From contig NZ_GG749280.1 of the NCBI RefSeq assembly GCF_000160555.1, positions 472,187-536,186 of the forward strand: a stretch of DNA of 64,000 bases, read 5' to 3'. Made by a program: the position numbers and the translations under genes. Below, piece after piece: positions 52,609 to 61,796 of the stretch. Source of the DNA: Centipeda noxia ATCC 43541. GTDB lineage: Bacteria; Bacillota; Negativicutes; Selenomonadales; Selenomonadaceae. Within the stretch, counting starts at the first letter, position 1; each line of letters begins with the position of its first letter. The notes below the pieces were generated by a model. It was not told the DNA's origin, searched no databases, and worked only from the letters and a program-made list of their open reading frames with translations.

Positions 52609-53517
52609 ATGATCTATACCGTCACCTTCAATCCGTCGATCGACTACATCGTCCGATTGGAGCAGTTCACCACGGGCGAGATCAACCGCGTGAACTACGA
52701 GCAGATCCTGCCGGGGGGCAAGGGGATCAACGTCTCCATCGTGCTGAGGAATCTCGGACACGACTCAACGGCGCTGGGCTTTCTCGCAGGCTTTACGGGG
52801 ATCGCAATGCAGCAGCAGCTCTGCTCGTTCGGCGTCACGGATGACTTTGTCCGCCTGGACGAGGGATTCTCACGCATCAATGTGAAGATCAAGGCCGAAA
52901 GCGAAACTGAGATCAACGGACAGGGGCCCGTCATTACAGAGGAGGCGCAGCGCGCACTCTTTGAAAAACTGGATCGGCTCACGCACGGCGACACACTCGT
53001 CCTCGCAGGTTCGATCCCGAACACGCTGCCGGATGACATCTACGAGCGCATCATGGAGCGTCTCGACGGGCGCGGCATCCGCATCGTCGTCGACGCGACG
53101 AAGAATCTCCTGCGGCGTGTCCTAAAGTACCGTCCCTTCCTCATCAAGCCGAACAATCATGAGCTCGGCGAGATGTTCGGCGCAGAGCTGAAAACAGACG
53201 ATGAGATCGTCTTCCATGCGAAAAAACTGCAGGAGGAAGGCGCGACAAACGTGCTCATCTCGATGGCAAGCGACGGTGCAATTCTCCTCACGGCCGAGGG
53301 CGTATTCTACCGCTCCGCCGCACCGAAGGGGACCCTCGTCAACTCCGTGGGCGCAGGCGATTCGATGGTCGCGGGCTTCCTCGCGGGCTTCATGGAGTCG
53401 GGCGGCAGCTATGAGCGCGCCTTTTACATGGGCGTTGCGGCCGGCTCCGCCTCCGCGTTCTCGCCGAACCTCGCCACGCGCGCGGAGACGCTCGCACTGC
53501 TCAAGACGATTGTTTGA
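52609..53517 (+). CDS. fruK: 1-phosphofructokinase
   Basis: PfkB-family kinase converting fructose-1-P to fructose-1,6-bisphosphate. The 302-residue protein has MIYTVTFNPSIDYIVRL, GGKGINVSIVLRNLG, a mid-protein LAGSIPNTLPDDIY and the catalytic ATP motif VNSVGAGDSMVAGFLAG with its base Asp. It precedes fruA, giving the usual uptake-plus-kinase operon. AGGGAGGG precedes ATG 52609. Confidence 0.96.
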   Translation: MIYTVTFNPSIDYIVRLEQFTTGEINRVNYEQILPGGKGINVSIVLRNLGHDSTALGFLAGFTGIAMQQQLCSFGVTDDFVRLDEGFSRINVKIKAESETEINGQGPVITEEAQRALFEKLDRLTHGDTLVLAGSIPNTLPDDIYERIMERLDGRGIRIVVDATKNLLRRVLKYRPFLIKPNNHELGEMFGAELKTDDEIVFHAKKLQEEGATNVLISMASDGAILLTAEGVFYRSAAPKGTLVNSVGAGDSMVAGFLAGFMESGGSYERAFYMGVAAGSASAFSPNLATRAETLALLKTIV

Positions 53518-53631
53518 TTTTCTTCTTGTTCTGTGCGCCGCACGAAGTCTCTTGATACGTTTTGCGAATGAACTTGTGCGCGCTCGTATGGCGCAGCAAG
53601 TCAAAACACAAATAAAAGGAGGGATTTCCCC

Positions 53632-55533
53632 TTGCATATCAACGATCTTTTAAAACCCGAAAGCATTGCCCTCGGTATTTCTGCCCCCGCCTCGAAGGAA
53701 GAAGCCATCCGCCTGCTCGCTGATTTCATGGAAAAGGGCGGCAATCTCAGCGATAAAGAGCAGTACGTCAAGGATGTCCTCATCCGCGAGGAGAGCGGCA
53801 CAACAGGCCTCGGCGACGGCATTGCGACGCCGCACGCCAAGAGCGACGGCGTAAAAGCGCCGGGGCTTGCCGCCATGACCGTCCCGGACGGGATGGATTT
53901 TGCCGCAATGGACGGCAATCCGAGCCGCCTCTTCTTCATGATCGCAGCGCCGAACGGCGCGAACGACGAACACCTCGCCATTCTCTCGAAGCTCGCGACC
54001 ATGATCATGGACCCCGACTTCAAGGAGGCGCTCATCGCCGCCAAGACCGTCGCGGAGTTCCGCCGGCTGATCGACGATAAGGAAAACGACCGATTCGCAC
54101 CGCCGCGCGCAGAGGAAGCAGCCGAGGAGGAAGCCCCCGCCGCCGATCACATCCAGATTCTCGCCGTTACCGCCTGCCCCACGGGCATCGCGCACACCTT
54201 CATGGCTGCCGAGAGCATCGAACAGCACGCGAAGAAGCGCGGTCTCACGGTCAAGGTCGAGACAAACGGCTCGGCGGGCGTGAAGAATGTCCTCACACCG
54301 GAGGAAATCGCCGCTGCCGACGGCATCATCGTCGCTGCGGACAAGAACGTCCCGATGGCGCGCTTTGACGGCCGCCGCGTCGTCATCACAAAGGTCGCGG
54401 ACGGCATCAACAAGGCAGACGAGCTCATCGACCGCGCGCTCGGGGGGGACGCTCCCGTCTACCATTCCGCTGGTGCGGACACGGCGGAGGGTGCAGACAA
54501 TGCCGAGGAGGAAAGTCTCGCGCGCCAGATCTACAAGCATCTCATGAACGGTGTCTCGCACATGCTGCCGTTCGTTGTCGGCGGCGGCATTCTCATCGCG
54601 CTCGCCTTCCTCTTCGACGACTACACGATTGACCCGTCGAAGTTCGGCTCGAATACCCCACTCGCACAGTTCTTCATGCAGGTCGGCGGCGCATCGTTCG
54701 GCTTTATGCTCCCCGTTCTCGCAGGATTCATCGGCATGTCCATTGCCGACCGGCCGGGTCTTGCCGTCGGCTTCGTCGGCGGGGCACTCGCAGGCACGAC
54801 AGGCACCGGCTTCCTCGGGGCGCTCCTCGCAGGGTTCGTCTCAGGCTATGCCGTCAACGCACTCAAGAAGGTCTTTGCGGGGCTCCCGGCATCGCTTGAC
54901 GGCATCAAGCCCATCCTGCTCTATCCGTTCTTCGGCATTCTCATCATGGGCTTTATCTCGCTCTTCATCATCGCCCCGCCGGTCTCCGCCATCAACACAT
55001 GGATGGTCTCAACCCTCGGCGGCATGGATCCCTCGGCACGCATCCTCATGGGCATCATCGTCGGCGGCATGATGGCGATCGATATGGGCGGCCCGATCAA
55101 CAAGGCGGCCTACGTCACGGGCACGGGACTGCTCGCCTCGGGCGAGTATCATGTCATGGCCGCGGTTATGGCAGGAGGCATGGTTCCGCCTCTTGCGATC
55201 GCGCTCGCGACCACGTTCTTTAAGAACCGCTTCACCGAGAGCCAGCGCAAGGCAGGCGTCACGAACTACGTCATGGGTCTCTCCTTCATCACCGAGGGCG
55301 CGATCCCGTTCGCGGCCGCGGATCCCGTCCGTGTCATCCCCTCGATGGTCGTCGGCTCCGCGCTTGCGGGCGCGCTCACGATGCTCTTTGACTGCACCCT
55401 GCGCGCACCGCACGGCGGCATCTTCGTCGTCCCGACCATCGGCAATCCGCTCATGTACCTCGTGAGCATCTTCGCCGGCGCTGTCGTCGGCGCTGTGATC
55501 CTGTCGCTGCTCAAAAAGCCGATCAAGGAATAA
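53632..55533 (+). CDS. fruA: PTS fructose transporter EIIABC
   Basis: Fructose-specific phosphotransferase permease, 633 residues. EIIA (1-150) has its active His68 in GDGIATPHAKSDG; EIIB (about 172-275) has Cys182 in VTACPTGIAHTF; EIIC (about 300-633) is the multi-helix channel with LPFVVGGGILIAL and GAIPFAAADP. Fructose is imported as fructose-1-P for FruK. The start is TTG 53632, eight bases after AGGAGGG. A 114-bp gap separates it from fruK. Confidence 0.96.
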   Translation: MHINDLLKPESIALGISAPASKEEAIRLLADFMEKGGNLSDKEQYVKDVLIREESGTTGLGDGIATPHAKSDGVKAPGLAAMTVPDGMDFAAMDGNPSRLFFMIAAPNGANDEHLAILSKLATMIMDPDFKEALIAAKTVAEFRRLIDDKENDRFAPPRAEEAAEEEAPAADHIQILAVTACPTGIAHTFMAAESIEQHAKKRGLTVKVETNGSAGVKNVLTPEEIAAADGIIVAADKNVPMARFDGRRVVITKVADGINKADELIDRALGGDAPVYHSAGADTAEGADNAEEESLARQIYKHLMNGVSHMLPFVVGGGILIALAFLFDDYTIDPSKFGSNTPLAQFFMQVGGASFGFMLPVLAGFIGMSIADRPGLAVGFVGGALAGTTGTGFLGALLAGFVSGYAVNALKKVFAGLPASLDGIKPILLYPFFGILIMGFISLFIIAPPVSAINTWMVSTLGGMDPSARILMGIIVGGMMAIDMGGPINKAAYVTGTGLLASGEYHVMAAVMAGGMVPPLAIALATTFFKNRFTESQRKAGVTNYVMGLSFITEGAIPFAAADPVRVIPSMVVGSALAGALTMLFDCTLRAPHGGIFVVPTIGNPLMYLVSIFAGAVVGAVILSLLKKPIKE

Positions 55534-55542
55534 AATTACTGC

Positions 55543-55586
55543 AAAAAATCCCGCTGCGCCGGATGAACCGGTGCAGCGGGATTTTT
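55543..55586. terminator. Intrinsic terminator between fruA and dyp
   Basis: AAATCCCGCTGCGCCGG pairs with CCGGTGCAGCGGGATTT (one mismatch) around ATGAA; A/T-runs on both sides make it bidirectional for the two converging genes. Confidence 0.9.
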
Positions 55587-55597
55587 GCGTCCGTATT

Positions 55598-56542
55598 TTA
55601 GAACAATTCGCCCGCGGCAATGCGCCCGAGGAGATCCTTCGACGGGATGAAGAAGAGCTGCCCCTTCTCCGCCGTCGAGTACTCGAGCAGGCGATCGTCC
55701 TGCGTGAACATATTGTTGATCATTGTGCGCGTCACATCCCAATGGCGCGCGTAGCCGATGAAATAGGTGCCGCGCACCCCCTCGCCGGGATTTGCAAAGA
55801 CAACGTTCATGCGCACGATCTTGTGCTCCTCGCCGCCGCGGTTGTCCTGCGAGATGATGTTGTGCGCGCGCGGGTCCTTCTCCTCATCGGAGAGTTCGAG
55901 ATCGCTGTACTTCCTGCGGCCGATGTATTTCTCCTGCACCTCGGTCGGCAGCGCCCGCCATGCGTCGAGATCGTGTACGTATTTCTGCGCGAACGCATAG
56001 GAGCCGTTGATGAAGTCGGGATCCTCCGCGCCGATGATCGCCCACTCCTTTGCCTCCTCGCCGACGGGGTTCTCCGTGCCGTCGATGAAGTCGATGATCG
56101 CGCGCCCTTCATGGTAGTGAAAGCCGTGCGTCTCGTCCACCACGTCCACGACGGAGCGCAGGAAGCCCATGATCTGATCGACGACGAGATAGGTGGTCGC
56201 CGCCTGCGCTGCGCGCACATGGAGAAAGAGATCGGCGGGCGTTGCGGGCGCTGTGTGATGCGCTCCGCTCACGCCCTGAAAGTCCTCGAGTTCCTTTGGC
56301 CTCTTCGCTTTTGGAAAAAGATATTCCCACGCGCGGTTGCTGAACCCCAGCGTGAGCTTCACCGTCTCCGGCGCGACGCGGATGTTCATCGACCGCTGGA
56401 TCGCCGCGATGCGGTCCGCCATATCGGCGATGATCTCCCGCTCCTTCGCCGCGTCCGCGCGTTTCAGCGAGAGCATGAGGAAGATGACGCTCTCCCCCGC
56501 ATCCTTGAACACATCCTGCGCCAGATTTGCATTGACCTCCAT
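55598..56542 (-). CDS. DyP-type heme peroxidase
   Basis: 314-residue dye-decolorising peroxidase. The GXXDG motif with catalytic Asp is DFIDGTENP, and the distal/proximal region contains the HYH-like FHYHEGR and ARHWDVTRTMINNM with the heme Arg. There is no Tat signal, so it should be cytosolic, as in class B DyPs. GAGGGGAG precedes ATG 56542. Likely role is peroxide removal. Confidence 0.93.
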   Translation of the reverse strand: MEVNANLAQDVFKDAGESVIFLMLSLKRADAAKEREIIADMADRIAAIQRSMNIRVAPETVKLTLGFSNRAWEYLFPKAKRPKELEDFQGVSGAHHTAPATPADLFLHVRAAQAATTYLVVDQIMGFLRSVVDVVDETHGFHYHEGRAIIDFIDGTENPVGEEAKEWAIIGAEDPDFINGSYAFAQKYVHDLDAWRALPTEVQEKYIGRRKYSDLELSDEEKDPRAHNIISQDNRGGEEHKIVRMNVVFANPGEGVRGTYFIGYARHWDVTRTMINNMFTQDDRLLEYSTAEKGQLFFIPSKDLLGRIAAGELF

Positions 56543-56612
56543 AGGGCTCCCCTCTCCTTTACATACACAGCATTTGCTCCTTTATTGTACGCTGTTTCAG
56601 CGTGCGGCGCAA

Positions 56613-56639
56613 GAAAAAACCGCCGATTTTCTCGGCGGT
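56613..56639 (-). terminator. Intrinsic terminator after short chemoreceptor gene
   Basis: ACCGCCGA pairs with TCGGCGGT (56619-56626 with 56632-56639), followed on the minus strand by TTTTTT. Confidence 0.88.
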
Positions 56640-56655
56640 CCGATGTCATCGCTTG

Positions 56656-57858
56656 CTATACCTTGAACCGTCCGACGAGACGATCCAGCTTTGCGGCAAG
56701 GCCCTTGAGCTGTTCTGCCGTCGCGGCGAACGCCTCGAGCGATGCGGTCTGCTGCTCGATCGCCGCCGCCGAATCCTGCGTCAGTTCTGCAATCTCCTGC
56801 GCTGTCTTTGCCGTCTCCCCGGATGCGTCCGCAGCCGTCTGCGCATCTCTGCGTGCCGCCTCAATAGAGGCAGCGAGCGCGGCCCGATCCGGTTCATCTG
56901 CCTGCGCATATGCCTGCATCTCATTCATGCGCTTCGAAAGTCCCGCGATGCTTGCGGCAAGCTGCTGTATATCATTGTTCTGCTCATTCGTATGGCCGGC
57001 GAGACTGGTGACCGCAACGGCATTGTACTCGACGGCCTTGCTGTTCTCGATACTCGCCTGCCAGACGGTATCCGAGAGTCCCGAGACCTCCGTCGAATAC
57101 TCCCGCGCACGCTGCACCAGATGACGCAGATCACTGACAAAGCTGTTAAAGGAGTGCACGATCCGGCCGATCTCATCATAGCGCTCCGCCTGGAGCTGCT
57201 GCGTAAGATCCGCCTCCTTGCCCGCGACTTCACGGAAGGATGCCGTGATCGCCGCGAGCGGATGCAGAATCTGCGTAATCATGAGATAGGAGGACCCGGC
57301 AAAAATGAGAAATGCCACTACGATCACTGCGATTTCGATCTTTTTCGATACAGCAATTTTCGCCTGGCTCGCGTTGTCAAATGCCATGACGAGCTTGTCG
57401 ACATTATTCACGTAGGCATCAACTGCGGCCGCCACCTCAGCGTTCGCTGCGCTCCTCGCGCCCTCATCGCCAGCTTCCGTAACCGCGCGCACATCATCGC
57501 GATAGGTCTGCCAGAGCGGCTGCAGGGTATGGAGCTGCGTCAGAACTTCCTCATCGGATGCGGCACCGAGGCCGAGCTCCGCGTCGCCCTTCTCGAGACC
57601 TTTTAGAATACGGTCATATTCCTCGATCCGCGTGAGCATCGCAGTGCGAATATGCGGCGCCTCGGCTTCGTCTGCCGAAACCAGGCATGCCGACAGCCAC
57701 GCGAGCTGATACGCGCGCATACGCAGCGAGCCCGAGGCATTCACCGCCGGTGAGTCTCCCTCAAGCTGCGCAAAGGTAAGAAAGTTGAGCCCGACGAGTC
57801 CGACGATGAACACGAATAGGACAACAAGCGTCGCCCGCAGTTTATTGCGAATCGTCAT
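56656..57858 (-). CDS. Tip-less chemoreceptor paralogue (PilJ/NarX-type sensor, HAMP, truncated signalling domain)
   Basis: 400-residue transmembrane protein colinear with the full chemoreceptor downstream of it in coordinates. It has TM1, a PilJ/NarX-like sensor with the motif [15 protein letters not shown]2 (about 172-194), HAMP (TQILHPLAAIT...DEIGRI) and the coiled coil. The highly conserved signalling tip ([18 protein letters not shown]...[12 protein letters not shown]) is absent. The length difference is 154 residues, exactly 22 heptads, so the coiled coil stays in register. It cannot bind CheA/CheW in the usual way; it may form mixed dimers or act as a decoy. AGGAG precedes ATG 57858. 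Confidence 0.88.
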   Translation of the reverse strand: MTIRNKLRATLVVLFVFIVGLVGLNFLTFAQLEGDSPAVNASGSLRMRAYQLAWLSACLVSADEAEAPHIRTAMLTRIEEYDRILKGLEKGDAELGLGAASDEEVLTQLHTLQPLWQTYRDDVRAVTEAGDEGARSAANAEVAAAVDAYVNNVDKLVMAFDNASQAKIAVSKKIEIAVIVVAFLIFAGSSYLMITQILHPLAAITASFREVAGKEADLTQQLQAERYDEIGRIVHSFNSFVSDLRHLVQRAREYSTEVSGLSDTVWQASIENSKAVEYNAVAVTSLAGHTNEQNNDIQQLAASIAGLSKRMNEMQAYAQADEPDRAALAASIEAARRDAQTAADASGETAKTAQEIAELTQDSAAAIEQQTASLEAFAATAEQLKGLAAKLDRLVGRFKV

Positions 57859-57900
57859 ATTTCTCCTCTCATCTCACAGGACATTTCACTCATCTTGGCC

Positions 57901-57909
57901 ATTATGGCA
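57901..57909 (-). promoter_or_regulatory. Extended -10-like element of tip-less chemoreceptor
   Basis: On the minus strand TGC-CATAAT preceded by TTTTA, shared with the paralogue promoter at 59714 (TTTTATGC-YATAAT). Confidence 0.45.
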
Positions 57910-57996
57910 TAAAACATTCTGACAGATACACCCGAACATGCATAAATTTATTCGCAAATATGCAGAAGCCCCCATAGAGGCAAGAGCGCTGCGGGA

Positions 57997-59661
57997 TTAT
58001 ACTTTGAACTTCCCGACGAGCCCGTCCAGTTTCTCGGCAAGTCCCGAAAGCTGTTCTGCCGTCGCAGCAAATTCCTCCAGAGAGGCTGTCTGCTCTTCAA
58101 TGGAAGCTGCAGAATCCTCAGAGAGTCCGGCGATCTGCTTGGCTGCCTTCGCAACGTTCTCGGAGGTATCTGCCACGCTGCGCGCCCCTCCGGATGCGGT
58201 CTTGTTGAGCTGCACAATGTCACCCACCGCCGCACGGCTGGCCGCAGAACTCTCGGCAATCGCATGGAGGGAACTGCGAACCTCATCGATGGCGTCTGTG
58301 ATCTTTCCGAGTTCGCTCACAAGCTCCTGATTTGCTGTATGTGTCTCATGAACCTGCTCACGAATGCTGGTCATTTTCACCGTAACATCATCTGCGGCAA
58401 GGCTTGAGCTCTCAGCCAGCTTGCGAACCTCTTCCGCAACAACAGCGAACCCCCGACCGCTCTCCCCGGCACGTGCAGCCTCAATCGCTGCATTGAGCGC
58501 GAGCAGATTTGTCTGTCCGGAGATCCCCTTGATCATATCGATGATCTGGTTGATATCCTCAGCGTACTGCGTCAGCGTCTGCACATTTTTATCCATCGCC
58601 GCAACAATGCCGCGCAGGACACCCGCCTGCGCCGCAACAGCCTCAGCATTGCCGCGCCCGTTCTCCGCCTTTTCCTGGGAGTCGGCAGAGAGTGCCGCAG
58701 AGTTCTCAGCGTACTTCAGCATCTGAGACATATGCGCGGCAATCTGCGCCACGTTGTCCGCCAAATTCTGCATATCATCATTCTGCGTATTTGCCTCTCC
58801 GGCGACATTTGTAACCGCACCGGCAACATGCTCGACGGCACGGCTGCTCTCTCCGCTTGCCTGCGACAGTGCAGTGGACAGGCTGGATACCTCAGCAGCG
58901 CTCTCCTGTGCACCGCGCATGATCGTACGCAGCTTGCCGATAAAGGTATTGAAGTAACGGACGATCCGTCCAATCTCGTCGTCCCTCTCTGCATGCAGCT
59001 GCTGTGTTAAATCCCCTTCTCCCTCGGCGATCTCGCTGAATGATTTGGTCAGCGCTGCAAGGGGGCGCAGAATCTGCACGAGAATCAGCCAGAGCGCGCC
59101 GCCGACGATGAACAGCGCAAGAACGATGACCCCCAGCTGAATATCCTTTGACATTGCAATCTTCGCCTGGCTGGCTGCATCATATGCCGCGACGAGTTTA
59201 TTGACCTCAGCAACATAGGATGCAACTTCCCCCGCAACCTTTGCATCTGCCGTGCGTCTCGTCTCCTCATCCGCTGCATCTGAGACGGCGCGCACATCGC
59301 TGCGGTAGCTTTCCCACAGCGGTTTTACGGCAGCAAGCTGCTGCTGAACCGCCGCATCCTCAACGGGAAGGAGATTCAGCTCGGCATCGCCTTTCTCAAG
59401 ACCTGCAAGAATACGATCGTAGGCCGTGACATACTCCTGCATGGTCTTGCGCAGCGCCGCCGCCTGCTCCTCGTCCGCCGATACGAGACGCGCGGACAGC
59501 CAAGACAGCTGATAGGCGCGCATGCGCAGCGAGCCCGATGCGTTAACCGCCGGTGAGTCGCCCTTGAGTTCGTTGAATGTAGAAAAGTTTAACCCAACTA
59601 GGCCAATGATAAATACAAAAAGCACGATCAGAATCGCCTGCAGTTTTGTACGTATTGTCAT
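57997..59661 (-). CDS. Methyl-accepting chemotaxis protein (PilJ/NarX-type sensor)
   Basis: 554-residue chemoreceptor. TM1 (about 9-28), extracytoplasmic sensor with [13 protein letters not shown] (P-box-like motif of nitrate/nitrite sensors NarX and PilJ N-termini), TM2 (about 175-195), HAMP, and a full signalling domain with [48 protein letters not shown] (in parts). It should control CheA for taxis. ATG 59661 matches the paralogue start MTIRxKL; ATG 59676 is less likely. The ligand is unknown. Confidence 0.93.
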   Translation of the reverse strand: MTIRTKLQAILIVLFVFIIGLVGLNFSTFNELKGDSPAVNASGSLRMRAYQLSWLSARLVSADEEQAAALRKTMQEYVTAYDRILAGLEKGDAELNLLPVEDAAVQQQLAAVKPLWESYRSDVRAVSDAADEETRRTADAKVAGEVASYVAEVNKLVAAYDAASQAKIAMSKDIQLGVIVLALFIVGGALWLILVQILRPLAALTKSFSEIAEGEGDLTQQLHAERDDEIGRIVRYFNTFIGKLRTIMRGAQESAAEVSSLSTALSQASGESSRAVEHVAGAVTNVAGEANTQNDDMQNLADNVAQIAAHMSQMLKYAENSAALSADSQEKAENGRGNAEAVAAQAGVLRGIVAAMDKNVQTLTQYAEDINQIIDMIKGISGQTNLLALNAAIEAARAGESGRGFAVVAEEVRKLAESSSLAADDVTVKMTSIREQVHETHTANQELVSELGKITDAIDEVRSSLHAIAESSAASRAAVGDIVQLNKTASGGARSVADTSENVAKAAKQIAGLSEDSAASIEEQTASLEEFAATAEQLSGLAEKLDGLVGKFKV

Positions 59662-59713
59662 TTCCCTATGCCCCATTTCTTTGCAAAAAATAAAATGTTC
59701 TCCGATACAGTCA

Positions 59714-59722
59714 ATTATAGCA
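59714..59722 (-). promoter_or_regulatory. Extended -10 promoter of chemoreceptor gene
   Basis: On the minus strand TGC-TATAAT in an AT-rich region, about 55 bases before the start; -35 is weak. Confidence 0.55.
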
Positions 59723-59773
59723 TAAAATGATATTTAAAAAAGATAAAAATTCTATACAGTTCTCTGACCGGCA

Positions 59774-59809
59774 TAAAAATACCGCCTGCAAACATCGTAT
59801 GCAGGCGGT
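59774..59809 (-). terminator. Intrinsic terminator after MsrA-like gene
   Basis: Ten-bp perfect arms ACCGCCTGCA/TGCAGGCGGT (59781-59790, 59800-59809), followed on the minus strand by ATTTTTA. Confidence 0.85.
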
Positions 59810-59824
59810 GTATGTCGCTATATT

Positions 59825-60382
59825 TTACAGTTGGACGAGTTCGCGCAGGCGCGCGAGATCGATATAGGTCTCGGTCTCCGGATGACGCTTCAGATAGCCC
59901 TGATGAGAATCGTCTGCTGCCTGGAAGGAGGTCAGCCGCTCCATGGTCGCATGCATGACGCGCCGCGCATCCGCGCTGCTGTTCGGATCGTTGAGCGTCA
60001 GATGCTCGCCAGTCGCAGGGCAGCGCCCCTTCCCCGCGAGGAAGGTAAGGTAGAGCTGAATCTGCGGCTCATCCTCGGCGCTCTCATAGAAAACGCCCGC
60101 ACGGTACATGCTGCCGCGCACATAGCCCTGTCCGTCGATGCTGTACGGCGTAACGACGGCAAAGTGCAGGTCGAGCAGCTGTGAGATGTCGATCTTCTTC
60201 GGATCGTAAACAATCTCGACGCCCATACGTCCGCCTGCCGTCCCGTTTGCCACATCTTCATGCGCCGCCTTCGGCGCAGCGTTGATATAGCCCGTGCGGA
60301 CGGAGGCGATGCCGCGCCGTCCGGCGAATACCTCCTCGAGTTCATACATATCCGCGCCCGAGAGGCAAATGCGTTTGGTCAT
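59825..60382 (-). CDS. MsrA-like protein lacking the catalytic cysteine
   Basis: 185-residue protein with the MsrA scaffold: SVRTGYINA, EIVYDPKKIDISQLLDLHF, a mid QGYVRGSMYRAGVFYES resembling the NRQGxDxGxQYRS motif, and a C-terminal YLKRHP region. The usual GCFWG catalytic motif is replaced by SGADMYELE, so the nucleophilic Cys is missing (Cys6 is upstream). It is therefore unlikely to be a methionine sulfoxide reductase and may have another role. It follows meaB by 12 bp in the mutase operon. AGGAGG precedes ATG 60382. Confidence 0.8.
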   Translation of the reverse strand: MTKRICLSGADMYELEEVFAGRRGIASVRTGYINAAPKAAHEDVANGTAGGRMGVEIVYDPKKIDISQLLDLHFAVVTPYSIDGQGYVRGSMYRAGVFYESAEDEPQIQLYLTFLAGKGRCPATGEHLTLNDPNSSADARRVMHATMERLTSFQAADDSHQGYLKRHPETETYIDLARLRELVQL

Positions 60383-60394
60383 AGGATCACCTCC

Positions 60395-61573
60395 TCAGTT
60401 CGTAAAGAGGTCCACCTGCCGCCCCGCTGCACGATGAACGTCGAACACGCCAAGGAGCTCAGCGACCGCCTGCGTCGGGGAAATCTCCCCCGAAAGCACA
60501 GCATCGCGCACCTCAGGCATGCGTCCGCGCACAACGGCATCCTCAAAGAAGAGGTTGTGCAGGTGCTCGTCAATCATGCTGTTCATCCAGTCGAGGAGCT
60601 GGCCCTCGCGGCGTTTTTTCCAAACGCCGCTCTCCGTGGTCTTCTCGCGGAAGATGCGGATGACCTCCCAGAGTTCGGCAAGCCCCGTCTTCTCGATCGC
60701 CGAGGCGAGATAGGCATGCGTCTCCCAGCCCGGCGTCGCGGGGCGGATGAACTCGATCATGCGCTCGTATTGCCCGCGTGCGACCTTCGCCTTGATGAGG
60801 TTGTCCCCGTCCGCCTTGTTGATGACGATCGCGTCCGCAAGCTCCATAATGCCTTTCTTGATGCCTTGGAGTTCATCGCCCGCGCCCGTCAGCACAACGA
60901 GCAGGAAAAAGTCGACCATGGAGCGTACCGTCGTCTCGGACTGCCCGACGCCGACGGTCTCGATGATGATAACGTCGTAGCCGGCCGCCTCGCAGAGCAG
61001 CATGGTCTCACGGCTCTTGCGCGCAACGCCGCCGAGCGTCCCGCCCGCGGGCGAGGGACGGATGAATGCCTCGGGGCGGCGCGAAAGCGTACCCATGCGC
61101 GTCTTATCGCCGAGGATGGAGCCCTTTGTCACGGAGCTCGTCGGGTCGACGGTCAGCACAGCAACGCGGTGTCCCGCATCGCAGAGCATGTTGCCGAACG
61201 CCTCGATCATCGTGGACTTGCCCGCCCCCGGAACACCGGTGAATCCGATGCGCAGAGCGTTGCCCGTCTTCGGCAGGAGACGCTGCAGCACACGTTGCGC
61301 CAATTTGAAATGCCGGCTGCTGTTGCTCTCGATGAGCGTGATCGCGCGCGAGAGCGTCATGCGGTCGCCGCGTTCCACGCCCGCGACATAGTCATCCTCG
61401 GAGAGAACGAGTTTGCGGTGCGGCATGCCCTTTCCATTCAACAGGTTCGGATTGATATTCCCGACGGTCAGATCCTTGATTCCCTCAATACCGCCCATAA
61501 CACTCGTCGTGAATTTGCAGTCGGCATCCTCAGGCACCCAGTCCGGCCGCTCAGTGGAGTACTTTTTGCTCAT
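60395..61573 (-). CDS. meaB: Methylmalonyl-CoA mutase accessory GTPase MeaB
   Basis: G3E GTPase that protects and reloads the B12-dependent mutase. The 392-residue protein has Walker A GFTGVPGAGKST, VDPTSSVTKGSILGDKTRM, ETVGVGQSE (switch) and NKADGDNL (guanine motif). ATG 61573 follows AAAGGAGGA. It lies downstream of the mutase gene across a hairpin and a structured element, followed by the MsrA-like gene. Confidence 0.95.
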   Translation of the reverse strand: MSKKYSTERPDWVPEDADCKFTTSVMGGIEGIKDLTVGNINPNLLNGKGMPHRKLVLSEDDYVAGVERGDRMTLSRAITLIESNSSRHFKLAQRVLQRLLPKTGNALRIGFTGVPGAGKSTMIEAFGNMLCDAGHRVAVLTVDPTSSVTKGSILGDKTRMGTLSRRPEAFIRPSPAGGTLGGVARKSRETMLLCEAAGYDVIIIETVGVGQSETTVRSMVDFFLLVVLTGAGDELQGIKKGIMELADAIVINKADGDNLIKAKVARGQYERMIEFIRPATPGWETHAYLASAIEKTGLAELWEVIRIFREKTTESGVWKKRREGQLLDWMNSMIDEHLHNLFFEDAVVRGRMPEVRDAVLSGEISPTQAVAELLGVFDVHRAAGRQVDLFTN

Positions 61574-61601
61574 AGTTCCTCCTTTCATGGTATGGCAAAA
61601 C

Positions 61602-61625
61602 GCCGCCCTCGTGTGTGAGGGCGGC
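61602..61625 (-). terminator. Hairpin before meaB
   Basis: GCCGCCCTC pairs with GAGGGCGGC (61602-61610 with 61617-61625) around GTGTGT, followed on the minus strand by GTTTTG. It lies between the structured element and the meaB ribosome site, so it may attenuate meaB. Confidence 0.7.
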
Positions 61626-61630
61626 GCCAT

Positions 61631-61793
61631 AGGGGAGCACGGATGAATTGAATCCGCTCAGATTGGTGTAGATTTTTTGTCCTGTCAAGGAGACAAACCG
61701 GACGCATAGTGGTTCTATGCGGAGGATTTGGCGACGATGGCAGGGCGAAAAAGATGCACTTAGATGAGTGGATGATTTCGTCCGTGTTCCCCT
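61631..61793. repeat. 163-bp highly structured intergenic element
   Basis: The outer arms (61631-61660 with 61765-61793) form a near-continuous stem of about 28 pairs, including AGGGGAGCACGGATGAA with TTCGTCCGTGTTCCCCT and ATCCGCTCA with TGAGTGGAT. Inside lie hairpins such as CGCATAG-TGGTT-CTATGCG (61703-61721) and TGTC...GACA (about 61679-61695). It begins three bases after the mutase stop. It could be a structured RNA or a MITE-like mobile repeat; no target-site duplication is evident. Confidence 0.6.
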
Positions 61794-61796
61794 GTA

